Below are positions 1 to 9,835 of a DNA stretch of 64,000 bases, one piece after another. Every line of letters begins with the position of its first letter. The stretch's first letter is position 1. Position numbers and translations under genes: made by a program. Source of the stretch: CAWDMC01 sp963803295 (GTDB lineage: Bacteria; Acidobacteriota; Terriglobia; UBA7540); assembly GCA_963803295.1 (NCBI GenBank), contig CAWDMC010000022.1, positions 124,001 through 188,000 of the forward strand, read 5' to 3'. The notes beneath the pieces were generated by a model that did not search any database, was not told where the DNA came from, and saw nothing but the letters and a program-made list of their open reading frames with translations.

Positions 1-1
1 A

Positions 2-2305
2 TCGCCGCTACACCTCGAGGTCAGATTCCGGCCCGACCTCGACCTGATGTGGCCTGCGGGCATCGGGGGCCAGAGTTACGGCTGGAACGCGGATCGCCAC
101 GTCTTCACTCTGCTCGAATCGTCCGGCAAGTTCTCGGCGCTGGTGGGCTCGCCGGTCGCCGGCCATCACTCGGCGCCCGATTCTTATGCCGAACCGGGGC
201 TGACGGACCGCACTCTCTCGCTTGAGCTTGATCTCCCGGCGGACACCGGCCAGCGCACCTTCCCGCTGATCGCCTCACTCACCGCGCCCCCCTACTACGA
301 TGCTGGGAAGACGTATGAAGCGCTGCTCACGCGGACGCCTGCCCTCTATGCCCAGGCTAAGGATCATTATGCGAAGCTGCTCGAGAGCGGCGTGCAGGTG
401 AGGACCACGGATAGCCGCTTAAACCTTGCCTACCAGTGGTCGCGCATCGCACTCGACCAGGCCTATGTCTGCAATGCTTGGCTCGGCTGCGGGCTAGTGG
501 CCGGGTACGGACCTTCGCACGATACGCGCCGGCCGCAGTACGCCTGGTTCTTCGGCGGCGACGCGCTCAACAACACCTTCGCCCTCGAGGCCTCCGGCGA
601 TCACGCGCTGGCCCGCGACGCCATCCGCTTCATCCAGAAGTATCAGAACAAGGAGAACGGCGAGATCTTCCACGAACTCACGCAGAGCGCCGGCCAGATC
701 GACTGGTTCAAGGGTTATCCCTACGCTTACCGGCACACCGACGTGAGCGCTATGTATCTGGTGGCAATCGCCGATCTTTACCGTGCCTCGGGTGACGGTG
801 ATTTCGTCCGCTCCAGCTGGGATTCCCTCAAGGCCGCTTATCAGTATATTGTCTCGCGCGTCGATCAGTCGGATGGACTGGTCACCATCCCGGCGGGCGG
901 CTGGGGCGGTGACGAAACCATCAACCAGCAGGTGGCGAAGGACGTGTACCTGGAATCCGTGTGGGTGGCCGGAGCCGAAGCTTTTGCAGAGCTAGCGAAT
1001 CTGATGGGTAGCCACGATCTGGCAGGTGACGCGCACGCTCGCGCTCAAAAGGCTCGCGCCTCGCTCGTCAAGTTCTGGAACCCGAAGCGCGACTTTTTCT
1101 TCTACGGCTTCAATGGTAGGGGCGAGTTGCTCACCCAGGAACTCGGCCAGCCTAACTGGGGCATCTGGATGGGCGTCTTTGACCACGAGAAGTGCGAACG
1201 GGCGCTCGACAACATGGCGGACGCCCGCTGGGAGACGGACTGGGGGCTACGCAGTGTTCCTGCCGACGACCCGCTCTATATCGGCGACTCTTATGGCCAC
1301 GGCAGCGTGTGGCCGCTCGGCACAGGAGTCCAGGCGCTGGCCTTCTACCGTTATCACCGCCCGCTCAATGCCGAACCCCTGGTACACGCGCTGGTCGAGG
1401 AGAGCTTTGTCGACTCACTCGGCCACGTGCCAGAAGTCTTCTCCGGCGACTTCTACCGTGAACTCGACGTCAGTGTGCCCGAGCAGACCTGGTCCTCCGG
1501 CATGGTGATCACGTCGGTGCTGCGAGGCATGCTGGGGCTCGATCTCGATGCGCCGAATGCCAGGCTGCGCTTCGCCCCTCACCTGCCGCCCGATTGGCAC
1601 GAGGTTGACATCGGCAACGTGCGGGTGGGCAGGTCGTCACTTTCCCTGAGGATGCACCAGGATAGCCTGGTCCCCAGCCGTAACCGAATCGTCCTGCAGG
1701 CGGACCTGCAAGGGCCGCCCGTCGAGATCGAATTCTCACCGGAGGTTCCCCTCGGGAGCCGGATTGTCCGCGCCACTAACGGTGACCAACCGCTTCCCGT
1801 CGCGCTTCATCCATATGGCCAGGATCTGCACGCCGAGGTGAAACTTACTCTAAGCGGCAAATTGCAACTTGTCCTGAACTTCGAGGGTGGCCTGCGGCCT
1901 TGGTTCCCGCCGGAGTCCTTGAGAATTGGCGACAGGAGCCGTGGGCTCCACGTGCTTGGTTCGACCTTGGACACTGCGGTCGATGGTGCTGAAATCCTGC
2001 AGCACTACAGAGCGGAAGTGAAGGGACGAGCTGACGCCTGTACGACGTTTGAGGCCGACAGTCCCGGGCGGGTGATTAAGGTTCTGGGCGGCAAATTCGT
2101 TGAAACCACTCGCGACGGACTCCAGGTCCTTGTGGCTTCCCCCGAGCCCGACTCCTGTGCATCGACCGCCGCGAACAGTTGGAATGGCACCGACGACGCT
2201 GCTGCAACCGCCAGCCGCCCGACCGGAGCCCGCAGTGCACTCTACGCGGTCGCAATATGGCCTTTACAAGAGGTGGAGACTCCAGATCGACACTATCGAG
2301 GATAG
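2..2305 (+). CDS. Six-hairpin glycosidase, amylo-alpha-1,6-glucosidase-like (5' partial)
   Basis: The frame is open to the left edge, so the true start lies outside the window; the first internal ATG is at 47. The visible protein has the aromatic, Gly-rich motifs of an (alpha/alpha)6 barrel (YAWFFGGDALNNTF, GGWGGDE, DSYGHGSVWPLGTG, VPEQTWSSGM) and a C-terminal beta domain, the layout of glycogen-debranching and related six-hairpin glycosidases. It probably hydrolyses an oligosaccharide; substrate and GH family cannot be fixed from motifs. The last 50 or so residues (after about 2150) are low in complexity and may be an out-of-frame tail. It stands alone upstream of a field of gene fragments. 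Confidence 0.7.
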   Translation, partial: SPLHLEVRFRPDLDLMWPAGIGGQSYGWNADRHVFTLLESSGKFSALVGSPVAGHHSAPDSYAEPGLTDRTLSLELDLPADTGQRTFPLIASLTAPPYYDAGKTYEALLTRTPALYAQAKDHYAKLLESGVQVRTTDSRLNLAYQWSRIALDQAYVCNAWLGCGLVAGYGPSHDTRRPQYAWFFGGDALNNTFALEASGDHALARDAIRFIQKYQNKENGEIFHELTQSAGQIDWFKGYPYAYRHTDVSAMYLVAIADLYRASGDGDFVRSSWDSLKAAYQYIVSRVDQSDGLVTIPAGGWGGDETINQQVAKDVYLESVWVAGAEAFAELANLMGSHDLAGDAHARAQKARASLVKFWNPKRDFFFYGFNGRGELLTQELGQPNWGIWMGVFDHEKCERALDNMADARWETDWGLRSVPADDPLYIGDSYGHGSVWPLGTGVQALAFYRYHRPLNAEPLVHALVEESFVDSLGHVPEVFSGDFYRELDVSVPEQTWSSGMVITSVLRGMLGLDLDAPNARLRFAPHLPPDWHEVDIGNVRVGRSSLSLRMHQDSLVPSRNRIVLQADLQGPPVEIEFSPEVPLGSRIVRATNGDQPLPVALHPYGQDLHAEVKLTLSGKLQLVLNFEGGLRPWFPPESLRIGDRSRGLHVLGSTLDTAVDGAEILQHYRAEVKGRADACTTFEADSPGRVIKVLGGKFVETTRDGLQVLVASPEPDSCASTAANSWNGTDDAAATASRPTGARSALYAVAIWPLQEVETPDRHYRG

Positions 2306-2545
2306 CCCAAAGCCGGGAACTCGACGCTGACCACTTGCGTAGTTTGCCCGACAGGAAGAAGGTCCCGCGCCCGCGTCGCCGCACCTATCGCCGTGCGTGC
2401 AAGTACTGAATGCAAGTAAAAACCAGCAGCTTTGACCTTGGAGGGAATTGACTCATCGCGGCGTTATTCACGATATCGGAACCGGACTTACGGGCGAACG
2501 AACTTGACAGCCTGCCTTCTCCGAGAGCGAGCGAACTGGGTTTCA

Positions 2546-2833
2546 ATGGCAGCTCCAATGCCGTTGGAATCAAAACCCGGAACCTACGCACTGATTCTCT
2601 CCCGCCCCACGACAGGCCTCCTTCAAGTCGGACGCCTGGGTGCAAGGCGGCTTGAGCCGGGTTACTATGTCCACTTGGGAAGAGCGCTGGGGACCGGAGG
2701 TCTCCGCGCACAAATTGGCCACCGTCAGACATTGTCGGAACGACCCCACTGGCACATCGACTACTTGCGACCCCACGCCGAGCTGCAACGAGCATGGTTC
2801 ATTTGCGGAGCGTCAAGGTGGCGCCTCTCTTAA
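2546..2833 (+). pseudogene. DUF123 (GIY-YIG-like) protein, 3' truncated
   Basis: From the ATG at 2546 the peptide shows the DUF123 pattern: GTYALIL, an RIG-like strand, GYYVHLGRALGTGGLRAQI and HWHIDYLRPHAEL. DUF123 resembles a GIY-YIG nuclease fold and often accompanies endonuclease III-type genes. After the ICGAS segment homology stops and a five-residue foreign tail reaches a stop at 2833. At the same place, around 2815, a rhamnosidase fragment on the opposite strand also breaks off, so this is a rearrangement joint rather than a natural C-terminus. Confidence 0.65.
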
Positions 2834-3300
2834 GCTGATAGCCATAGCCTGGCCGTTCGGATTGATTGTTCATGGCGTAAATGACGTCGGATCGGCCGCC
2901 CTCGGCCAGCGCCCGCAGCAGGTAGCGGTAGCCAACGTCGCCTGCGGTCAGAGCATTCCCACGGCGGCTCACATCCTCGACCACGGCATTCAAGACGGCG
3001 GCGCGATGGGCGGGAGGAATAAGTCCCAGTGCCAAGGATATCGAGTTCGCGCATTGAGAGCCCTGCGCGTATTGGTCCCGGGTGGAATCCAAGAACCGGT
3101 GGTTGAAGGCCTCGGCAATGCTCCGGGCCAATTCTTCATACTTTGCGGCGTCGTCTGCATTTCCGAGCACCCGCGCCACGTTTGCAAGAACCGCCGCGTC
3201 GGCATAATAGAATGCTGTGGCGGTGAGCGGCACGGGAGTCAGTTGCGCCACTCCTTGCGCTTCTGGCGTCTGATCGAGGCCCGGCGGCGTGGTGTGCCGG
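2799..3300 (-). pseudogene. Alpha-L-rhamnosidase (GH78) internal fragment
   Basis: A GTG-started open stretch ends at 3251, and rhamnosidase-like sequence may continue in frame to about 3300. It reads like the late catalytic (alpha/alpha)6 part of GH78: LTATAFYYADAAVLANVARV, NALTAGDVGYRYLLRAL and PGYGYQLKRGAT. The family motif normally runs on into an SLTEAW-type segment; here it breaks after GAT into a short unrelated tail. The N-terminal two thirds and the C-terminal domain are absent. It is sandwiched between a DUF123 fragment and an HRDC fragment, both on the other strand. Confidence 0.7.
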
Positions 3301-3455
3301 CGTTCCGGATCTTCAGCGATCCCACCCTGAGGGCCCTGGCCACGACGCGTTCGCTAACCAGTCACCAGCTGCTTGCCGTCCCGGGCATCGGGATCAGCAC
3401 CGCGGAGAAATACGGGAGGGAGATCTATCGTGTCCTACGCGAGAACGGCGGTTGA
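3250..3455 (+). pseudogene. HRDC domain remnant (helicase C-terminus)
   Basis: The last 65 or so residues of this open frame form an HRDC-type helical domain: RFWRLIEARRRGVPAFRIF, then SDPTLRALATTRSLTSHQL, LAVPGIG and YGREIYRVL. HRDC domains end RecQ helicases, RNase D and some UvrD-like helicases. No helicase motifs precede it; the upstream part of the frame is antisense to the GH78 fragment. A UvrD C-terminal fragment survives at 10796-11127 on the minus strand, so both pieces could come from one disrupted UvrD-HRDC gene. That link is inference. Confidence 0.6.
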
Positions 3456-3551
3456 GGGAGACCTCTCGTAATAGCGCAAACTGGCTCGCTTTGGTCACTA
3501 TACTGGGTGTACTGCTGGGCTAGCATCCCGCACGAGCCATACCCGACTACA

Positions 3552-3833
3552 ATGAAGCTCAAGAGCCCTCGAGTAGAAATCGAATACTGCACGCAATGCC
3601 GTTGGCTGCTTCGGGCAGACTGGATGGCACAGGAGCTTTTCACCACGTTCCAGAGTGAAATCGGTGAACTCGCCCTTGTACCGGGCGTGGGAGGCGTGTT
3701 CGAAGTGAGGGTCGACCGTGAGGTCATCTGGCCGCGCGCCGACAGGGGGCGCTTTCCGAAGATCAAAGAACTCAAACAGCTTGTCCGGGACCGAGTTGCA
3801 GCGGAAAAGGATCTCGGCCATTCCGACCGCTGA
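3552..3833 (+). CDS. SelW/Rdx family thioredoxin-like protein
   Basis: A 93-residue protein from ATG 3552. It begins with a beta strand and redox motif, VEIEYCTQCRWLLRA, where CxxC replaces the CxxU of selenoprotein W. The FEVRVDREVIW segment and the lysine-rich helix FPKIKELKQLVRD complete the Rdx fold. Members are small cytosolic redox proteins of uncertain substrate; the length is normal. An in-frame codon at 3507 would add 15 residues lacking family similarity, so 3552 is preferred. It appears intact although flanked by pseudogenes. Confidence 0.75.
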   Translation: MKLKSPRVEIEYCTQCRWLLRADWMAQELFTTFQSEIGELALVPGVGGVFEVRVDREVIWPRADRGRFPKIKELKQLVRDRVAAEKDLGHSDR

Positions 3834-4024
3834 CCGCCAAAATATCAGAGCATGTAACGACCATCTTTCCGGGTGCAAGTCTCGCGTGCTGCCCTTCCGC
3901 CCCGTCCCGAATCCAGTTGATTGTGGGATTAGGATTGATCACGGGAGACCGCTGCATTGCCGTTCGGTGCGGCGGCGGCAAATAGACTTGGTACCGAGTA
4001 GCACGTTGTTCTGAGGCCTCTAGC

Positions 4025-4725
4025 ATGACCAGCATACGCCAAGGTTCGATCCATCTGTTCCGCTTGGCTGGGATTGATTTGTTCTTGCATTGGTCCTGGT
4101 TTCTGGTGGCGGCGTTTGAAATCAACGCCCGAGCCAAAAGTTACTCCTCGCTCACACTGGAACGTGCTGGAGTATCTGGCGCTGTTTCTCATCGTGATGC
4201 TGCATGCGTACGGCCATGCGCTGGCCTGCCGGCAGGTGGGTGGAACGGCGAATCAGATCGTGCTCTGGCCCCTGGCAGGCCCCTTGGCGGAGTGGTGTAT
4301 GTGAACCCACCGCCACGGCCGGGCCCCACCCTGTGGAGCATTGCGGCGGGGCCGCTGGTGAACGTGGGGCTCCTGGTCTTCGTGTCGCTGCTTGGCAGAT
4401 TGAACCGATCGCTGGGCTGGACGGAGTCGATGCCTAATGTCCACGCCTTCCTGCGGGCGCGCTCTGGTTCATCAACCTGGGTTTGCTGATCTTGAATCTG
4501 TTGCCCATCTATCCGCTGGATGGAGGCCAGATTCTTCGTTCTTTGCTCTGGTTTGTAGCAGGACGTGCCCGCAGCCTGATGGCGGCCACGGTGATCGGTT
4601 TCGTGGGCGTGGCGGGGCTCATCAGCGTGGATGCGATCCGTTTAGTTTGGCGTTCTCGCGGTATTCATTCTCATGAATTGCTAAAGAGGACTGCGGCAAG
4701 CACAAGTGTTGTTGCGTTTCGATAA
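4025..4725 (+). pseudogene. M50 site-2-type metalloprotease, frameshifted
   Basis: Pieces of one membrane metalloprotease lie in three reading frames. The first (4025-4130) has the N-terminal strand and helix with LFLHWSWFLVAAFEI. The second (about 4150-4304) has LEYLALFLIVMLHAYGHALA. The third (about 4300-4450) has SIAAGPLVNVGLLVFVSLL. The fourth (about 4455-4725) has NLLPIYPLDGGQILR. At least three frame changes are needed. The zinc motif HExxH reads HAYGH, losing the catalytic glutamate, while the distal NxxPxxPLDGG motif is intact. The gene is very probably dead. Confidence 0.8.
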
Positions 4726-4966
4726 GTTGCCGCGTCACCAAGGATTTGCCTGCCCGTCGTGCAAAACGGCGCCACCTGTGGGAAGGTTCTGGAAGTGCGG
4801 CCGCTGTGGGAAGCCCTTCGACACTTTCCAGGCGCGAGCCGTCTGTCCGAACTGCGCGGCGCCGTTTGCGGTGACGATGTGTCTCGACTGTCGCGCTCTA
4901 TATCCTATGAGCAAGTGGATGACTCCTGCCCCTGTGCCTCCGAATTGGGTACAGCACCAGAAATAG
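4706..4966 (+). CDS. Small double zinc-ribbon protein
   Basis: An 86-residue protein from a GTG start overlapping the last 20 bases of the M50 pseudogene. It carries four CxxC knuckles (CPSC, CGRC, CPNC, CLDC), enough for two zinc ribbons, and no other recognised domain. Function unknown. The overlap suggests past translational coupling with the protease, so it may have been an accessory factor or a detached C-terminal domain. The reading frame is intact although its partner is broken. Confidence 0.5.
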   Translation: MLLRFDKLPRHQGFACPSCKTAPPVGRFWKCGRCGKPFDTFQARAVCPNCAAPFAVTMCLDCRALYPMSKWMTPAPVPPNWVQHQK

Positions 4967-5386
4967 AACTGACAGATGGGAAAAAGGATGCCGACGTACT
5001 CTCCGCAGGGTCTGAACGGGAGCCTACATAGCGGACTCTCGGGACGCAGGGGCCGCGGCGCCCTTGTGGGTCGCCAGTGGACAGGCGCTGGCGTAGCGCT
5101 CCCTCACGTTTTCCGTTGCTGTTATTAACTGACCTGTGTAGGGCCTTCCCGGGGAGTTTCCAGATTCTGGGCAGTACTACGGGTGAGCGAACAGACCTCT
5201 GAGGTTTAGGGATCGTATGCGCCGCATCGGCTACAGGACGAGTGTAAGAGAACTGTATGACAGAGGCGGATCTCGCTTGAGGACACCGCTTCCTCGCCAG
5301 CAGAGTGGAACCTAGCACCTTAGGGCCAAGTTCACTCCTTGAAGTAAAACGGCATTCCCGCCATCGCTGAAAGCGAAAAGGCAAGC
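4967..5386. other. Intergenic, no gene recognised
   Basis: Neither strand gives a convincing protein here. A 161-codon open stretch on the minus strand is rich in Arg, Ser and Pro and matches no family I recognise. No tRNA or clear terminator was seen. Confidence 0.5.
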
Positions 5387-8300
5387 TCATTTGAGATTAA
5401 GTTTGATGGTCTCAATCGCGTTGCGACCGACACGAAACTGGGCACTGCCGTTATCAACGTTCAGCGGCTGGCCGCCTTCCTCGATGAGGTTCGTTCTTTG
5501 CGCTGCACCAACTCTTCTGAAAAGCTTGATAGCAGCATTGCTGTTTTTGCCTTCAATGTCATAGACCCGGGCGACCACGCTCTCATCATCCTCGCATTTC
5601 TTGAAAGTGGAGATAATAAGATTCTCGGCGGAGACCGAGGCGAAGCTCATTTCGGGCGGTAAAGCGGCATCAGCAGCAGGCAGCGCGCCCACTACCGCTT
5701 GAAGCGGATGGTTCGCCGCAATACCGTCCTTGCGTCCGGTGCGCCAGCCGCCATCGTGGGTGGTGAGCGCGAAGCGGTAGGTATGATTGCCGGCCTGCGG
5801 ATACCAGTTGCCCTGGCCGTTGCAACTCTTGCGTGATGCCAGCAGCACCGGCTGCAGAACCGGATATGCAACCGGATCACGGGTTACGTCTTTCCAGTCG
5901 AAAACCGAAACATCGGAGCTCATCGTCACGCCGCCGCGCTCGTCGCTGGCATCCACGAAGTCCTGGACCTCGCGCGGCCGAATGTCGCGGGCCTGTTGGT
6001 AGTAATCCAGGTTCCCGTAAGCGTGACCGCCGGTGGTCGGGATCTCATCCTTACCAATCTCGACGATGCCCATCGGCACTTCGTAGGCAAGTTGTGCTTT
6101 CTCTGCCGCGAGTGGCAGCGCCATCCGGAACTCACGCCAGAGTCTGCCATTGAAGTCGTTCAGATCCACTTCGCAATCGATCCGCTTGATCGCATGCCAG
6201 AGCACGAGGCGCTGCCAGACCGTTGTGCCGGATAGCGGTTGCTCGAGTTGGTACACGGTGCGCAGCGCGCCGTTTTCGATCAGCTTCCACTGCGGTTTGT
6301 GATTGGCGACGCGGTCGAATGTGCGGTCCATGACCGGCAACGGCACCGCGCCGAACTCGCCCGCGTCGGTACCAGCGCCCCGATTGTCTGGCGCGACGGA
6401 AAGCATTGTGAATACTTCGCCCCCGAGAAATTTGCCGGTGTTGAGCAGTTCGCGGCTCCGCTGTTTGTCAAAGATGGATTGGACTCCGCCCGGAGCCAGT
6501 GCGATCCGATAGAATTGATTCTCACAATTGTCGGGACCGGCTGCATGCACCGGCGACTTCAGTTTCGAATCACTGGCAGTTAAATAATAGGTCTTGTAGC
6601 CGAGCGGCGGGATGCCGTTGGCGACGAACAGCAGGCTCGGCCTGGGTACAATCTTGCCGAAGGCCTGCACCTCATAGATCCGGGCTTGGGCATCGAACGC
6701 CGAGCCTTTGGTAATGAACACGCGAAGAAATCGGACGTTCTTAGGCGCGAAGCAGTGGACGGTCAGTGATGCGGTATTGCCGACGACCGGCGCAACCAGG
6801 TCGTTCCACGGGCCGGCGGACCGCATCGGCGAACTGAACCCGAAATTCGGCCGTGTTGTATTTGGTTTCGGCGCCGAACGCGCCGACCACGCCTTCGTGC
6901 CTGATCACTATACGGTGAATTGTGTGCGGCTGGCCAAAATCGATTACCAGCCAGTGCGGGCCGCCAGCGCCGGCCGCGGAATTCCACTTGTCCGGCACAC
7001 CAAGAGCTGGATCCGGGTCGCGCACGGCCCACTTGCCATTTATCGCTTTTTCGGGGCCGTAGTCAGGACTGAAAACCGAGCTGGCGACCGCCTTCGCACC
7101 CATCGCGGCAGCCGCGACGTTAACTTCGTCAGGTACGCCGAGCGTCGTCAGCTGGCTTGGAATCTCTTTCCCATCCCCGTCCACCACGCGAACGTTGCCG
7201 GCGACCGCTTGCGGCAAATCAATTTCAACCGGACCGGACCGCGGCCAGGAAAGTGTATTGAAAACCTGGACCGGCGTTCCGCGCCGCGGATCTGTTTTCA
7301 CTTGCGCGGCGATTTTGCCGAGCGCCCTGTCAAGCAGTGTGCGCCCAGCATGGCGAGCGCTCTCGACCTTGCGCTGGAAGACCTCGTCGGTGATGTGGCC
7401 GTTCTTCCCGCCGATGCCGTGGTCGATGTAGATCTCGTCCATCCACGCCGCGTCGAATTCCTTCGCGGGCCAAGTGCGGAAGCTACCGTCGAGCAGACAG
7501 GCAAAGGTGGTGAACGTTTCCGCGGCGGGAAGCAATCGCGCTGCTTCACGCCTGACTGAGGCCGTCCAATGGTGCGTGGGGCCGGTGATGTAAACCCATA
7601 CATCCGGGCGCTCGCCCCTCAGCGTGTCAAAATGCACCGCTGGTTTGTCTATGGCTTCGAAAAATCCGCGGATCGACGCATAGCGCATCACGGGCGGCTT
7701 GGTGCCGTCCAGCGCCGCCGGCTGTTGGTTCCAGAAGCGGATCAGCGATGCGAAATCTACGGGTTTCGAGAAGTCCTCCGAGTTGATCAGGCAATACGTC
7801 GGCGGGATCGAGCGTTTTTGGTAGTAAGGCCCCTGCTGCTCGAGCTTGCCCAAGATGGCGTGGGCGCAGTCTTCCGGCTTGCCGTTAAGGAAGACCCGAT
7901 GGTTGCCGTAGTGTCCCGGCGAATACAGTAGCACGCTGCTGCCGTCGGGGCTCTGCCATCGGTAGAGTCCCTCATGGTAGCGGCTGATGAACATATATGG
8001 GATACCCGCTCTCGAGAGGATCTGCTGCATCTGGAGCGAGCGTGCCGGCGGATCGGGGTTGAAGGCGACCTGCGCGTCGCAACCGGGAAGGTTTTTCTTG
8101 ATCCAGCGCCGCCCGAAGTAGGTCTCCCGCACCAGCTCCTCGCCCGAAAGCCACGATTCATAAGGCTGGTTGTAGGTGGCGCCGAATTCCAGGCGGCCTT
8201 CCTTCATCCGTTGGGTGACCTCATCGCGCAGCTCCGGATGTGCCTCCAGGAATTCCATCAGGTGCAGCGTGTCCTCCATGCAGAAGGTGTAGTCCGGATT

Positions 8301-8546
8301 GTTGCGCATCATTTCCAGCGCGGGCATGATGTTGTGTTCGACCCGGAATTGCCGGCAGGCCGCCGGCGTGTCCATCCACGCAGTGTCCTGATGGCTGGAG
8401 GAAACGATGAACACGCTGCCCTTGTTGAAATAGAGCTGATACGGTGCGCCAAGCTTGGTCTGCTGTTCGGCCGGAATGCCCGCCGGGTCGAGAAACGTCA
8501 TCCCTGCCAGCGCGAGCACTGCGATTAGGATAGCCTTGATTCTCAT
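5387..8546 (-). pseudogene. GH38 alpha-mannosidase-like with inserted F5/8 C domain, one frameshift
   Basis: Starts at ATG 8546 after a good Shine-Dalgarno (GGAGGAA) and a signal peptide of about 28 residues. The N-terminal half has the GH38 zinc-site HxD motif (VSSSHQDTAWMDT) and a PD motif (FNPDPPARS) at the usual nucleophile position. A galactose-binding-like F5/8 type C domain (GPEKAINGKW, HWLVIDFGQPHTIHRIVI) follows. Within it, near 6815, the frame shifts; the rest of the discoidin domain and the GH38 C-terminal beta domains continue to 5387 in another frame. Together the two halves make about 1,050 residues, a normal size. Predicted to act on mannosides outside the cytoplasm. A one-base sequencing error is as likely as real decay. 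Confidence 0.75.
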
Positions 8547-9271
8547 TTCCTCCACTCCCGGCGCTGTGAGGTTATTAGAATTTCTGGACGCAAGGCAGCT
8601 CAACCGGAATCTCCGATTTCAAGCTGATGTCCGCCAATATCATACGCCTGACGCGTATCGGTTGAAACCCAGATCAGAATGGTCTCTTGGGCGGGCATTT
8701 GGGGTTCGATCATCGAGGCGGGCGCGATAACCAGCGTGCGGGTTTACTTACTATGCCGCGGTTCCTCGCCCCACCCTAGTCGTCCGCGTGGCGATCGAGA
8801 TAGCGATTAAGCGCCGCCACCAAAATGGGCGCTGGCCGCTCAACCTGCTTCATTCTGAACGCATTCCAGTGGAGATGGAGACTGCTGTCAGCAGGGCAAG
8901 CCACTGGAAACACATTGGCGCTCCCTCTGAGTCCTGCCCTGGTACAACGACTCAACGTGCGATTTTTGGCTTGGGCCTTCTCGTGCTCTGAATTGGGTCA
9001 CAAAGGCGCCGCGAGTTGTCTTCGAGTGATTAACGCGCTACGCGGAAAGTTGAAGTTTGATGGAAGCAGTTAAGTTAAATTGGCCGAAACGGCCTACCCG
9101 TATCTTGGGGACCCCCGCCGTCGAGCTCCAGTCACCGGTGTGATGGCCGGTCAATCCAACCCTGTTGATTGTGTCCGGTTTGCCGAATTCTAGGCCGGAA
9201 CGAGGGCAGGGCCACTGCTGCCAGGCGGCATTTAAATACGAGCATGTATGCTACTGAGCTACCGAGCTAAA
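8547..9271. other. Intergenic, no gene recognised
   Basis: About 725 bases without a credible coding frame on either strand. Short open stretches are not protein-like. It separates the 5' end of the mannosidase from the 3' end of the PepSY pair and presumably holds the mannosidase promoter, which I could not locate. Confidence 0.5.
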
Positions 9272-9835
9272 TCACATCCGCATCGCGATCAGCAGCCCTA
9301 GTGAAACGATGAGATTCGTGCTCAGGAGCACGAGGCCAATCGTGCGTTCGTTGTAGAGCCTGAACCACATGAAGATCCCGGTCCCTCCCAGCGCGAAGAG
9401 ACCCAATGACGCAAACAGCACGATCCAACCCCACAGGTTTCGCACCCCGGTCTGATTGTGGAGGCCGTGAAAATGATGGAGTCGATTCAAAACTCCCCAG
9501 AACCCAGTGTCGGATGCGCGCAGGCCCGTTCTTCCAGTCGAACGGTCGTAGGCGATTTGGGTGTCGCCGCCCGCGCGGTTCAACAGAAATTGATAGCCCC
9601 CGGAAACAGGCGTGACGTTCCCCATCTCGCCGGAGATCCCATTCTTCTCCATCAGTTCATAAGCCAGCCGCCGTGCGTCGAGGCCCGGCGTTGACATTAC
9701 CTCGCTCTCACTCACGACCGGCACGATGCGAATTGTGTGTGCCATTTGGACCGCGCTCAGGCCATACATCATGACCACCCAAAACAGGAGCAGGCCGAAG
9801 ATCAGGTGCATGTGTCGCAGGAATTTATAGATCAT
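9272..9835 (-). CDS. PepSY-associated membrane protein (second of pair)
   Basis: Starts at ATG 9835, overlapping the upstream gene's stop (ATGA), so translation is probably coupled. The protein of 187 residues opens with MIYKFLRHMHLIFGLLLF, a transmembrane helix of the PepSY-TM type. It has a periplasmic middle (VTPVSGGYQFLLNRAGGD), then an HH-rich segment (LHHFHGLHNQTG) and two more helices. PepSY-TM proteins are linked to iron or flavin reduction and siderophore uptake; the histidines may bind haem. An upstream start at 9991 would run antiparallel through the partner gene and is rejected. Confidence 0.65.
   Translation of the reverse strand: MIYKFLRHMHLIFGLLLFWVVMMYGLSAVQMAHTIRIVPVVSESEVMSTPGLDARRLAYELMEKNGISGEMGNVTPVSGGYQFLLNRAGGDTQIAYDRSTGRTGLRASDTGFWGVLNRLHHFHGLHNQTGVRNLWGWIVLFASLGLFALGGTGIFMWFRLYNERTIGLVLLSTNLIVSLGLLIAMRM

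Noticed and set aside
2640..3250. N-terminal 200 codons of the open frame that ends in the HRDC remnant
   Set aside because: They run antisense to the GH78 fragment and across the DUF123 gene in another frame; only the HRDC part looks real.
4040..4055. GGTTCGATCC as a tRNA T-arm
   Set aside because: It lies in the M50 pseudogene coding stretch, and no acceptor stem or other arms surround it.
4905..5390. 161-codon open frame on the minus strand
   Set aside because: Arg/Ser/Pro-rich composition, no recognisable motif, and overlap with the zinc-ribbon gene; typical of chance frames in GC-rich DNA.
6708..7559. 283-codon plus-strand frame
   Set aside because: Antisense to the GH38 gene, whose motifs are clear on the minus strand.
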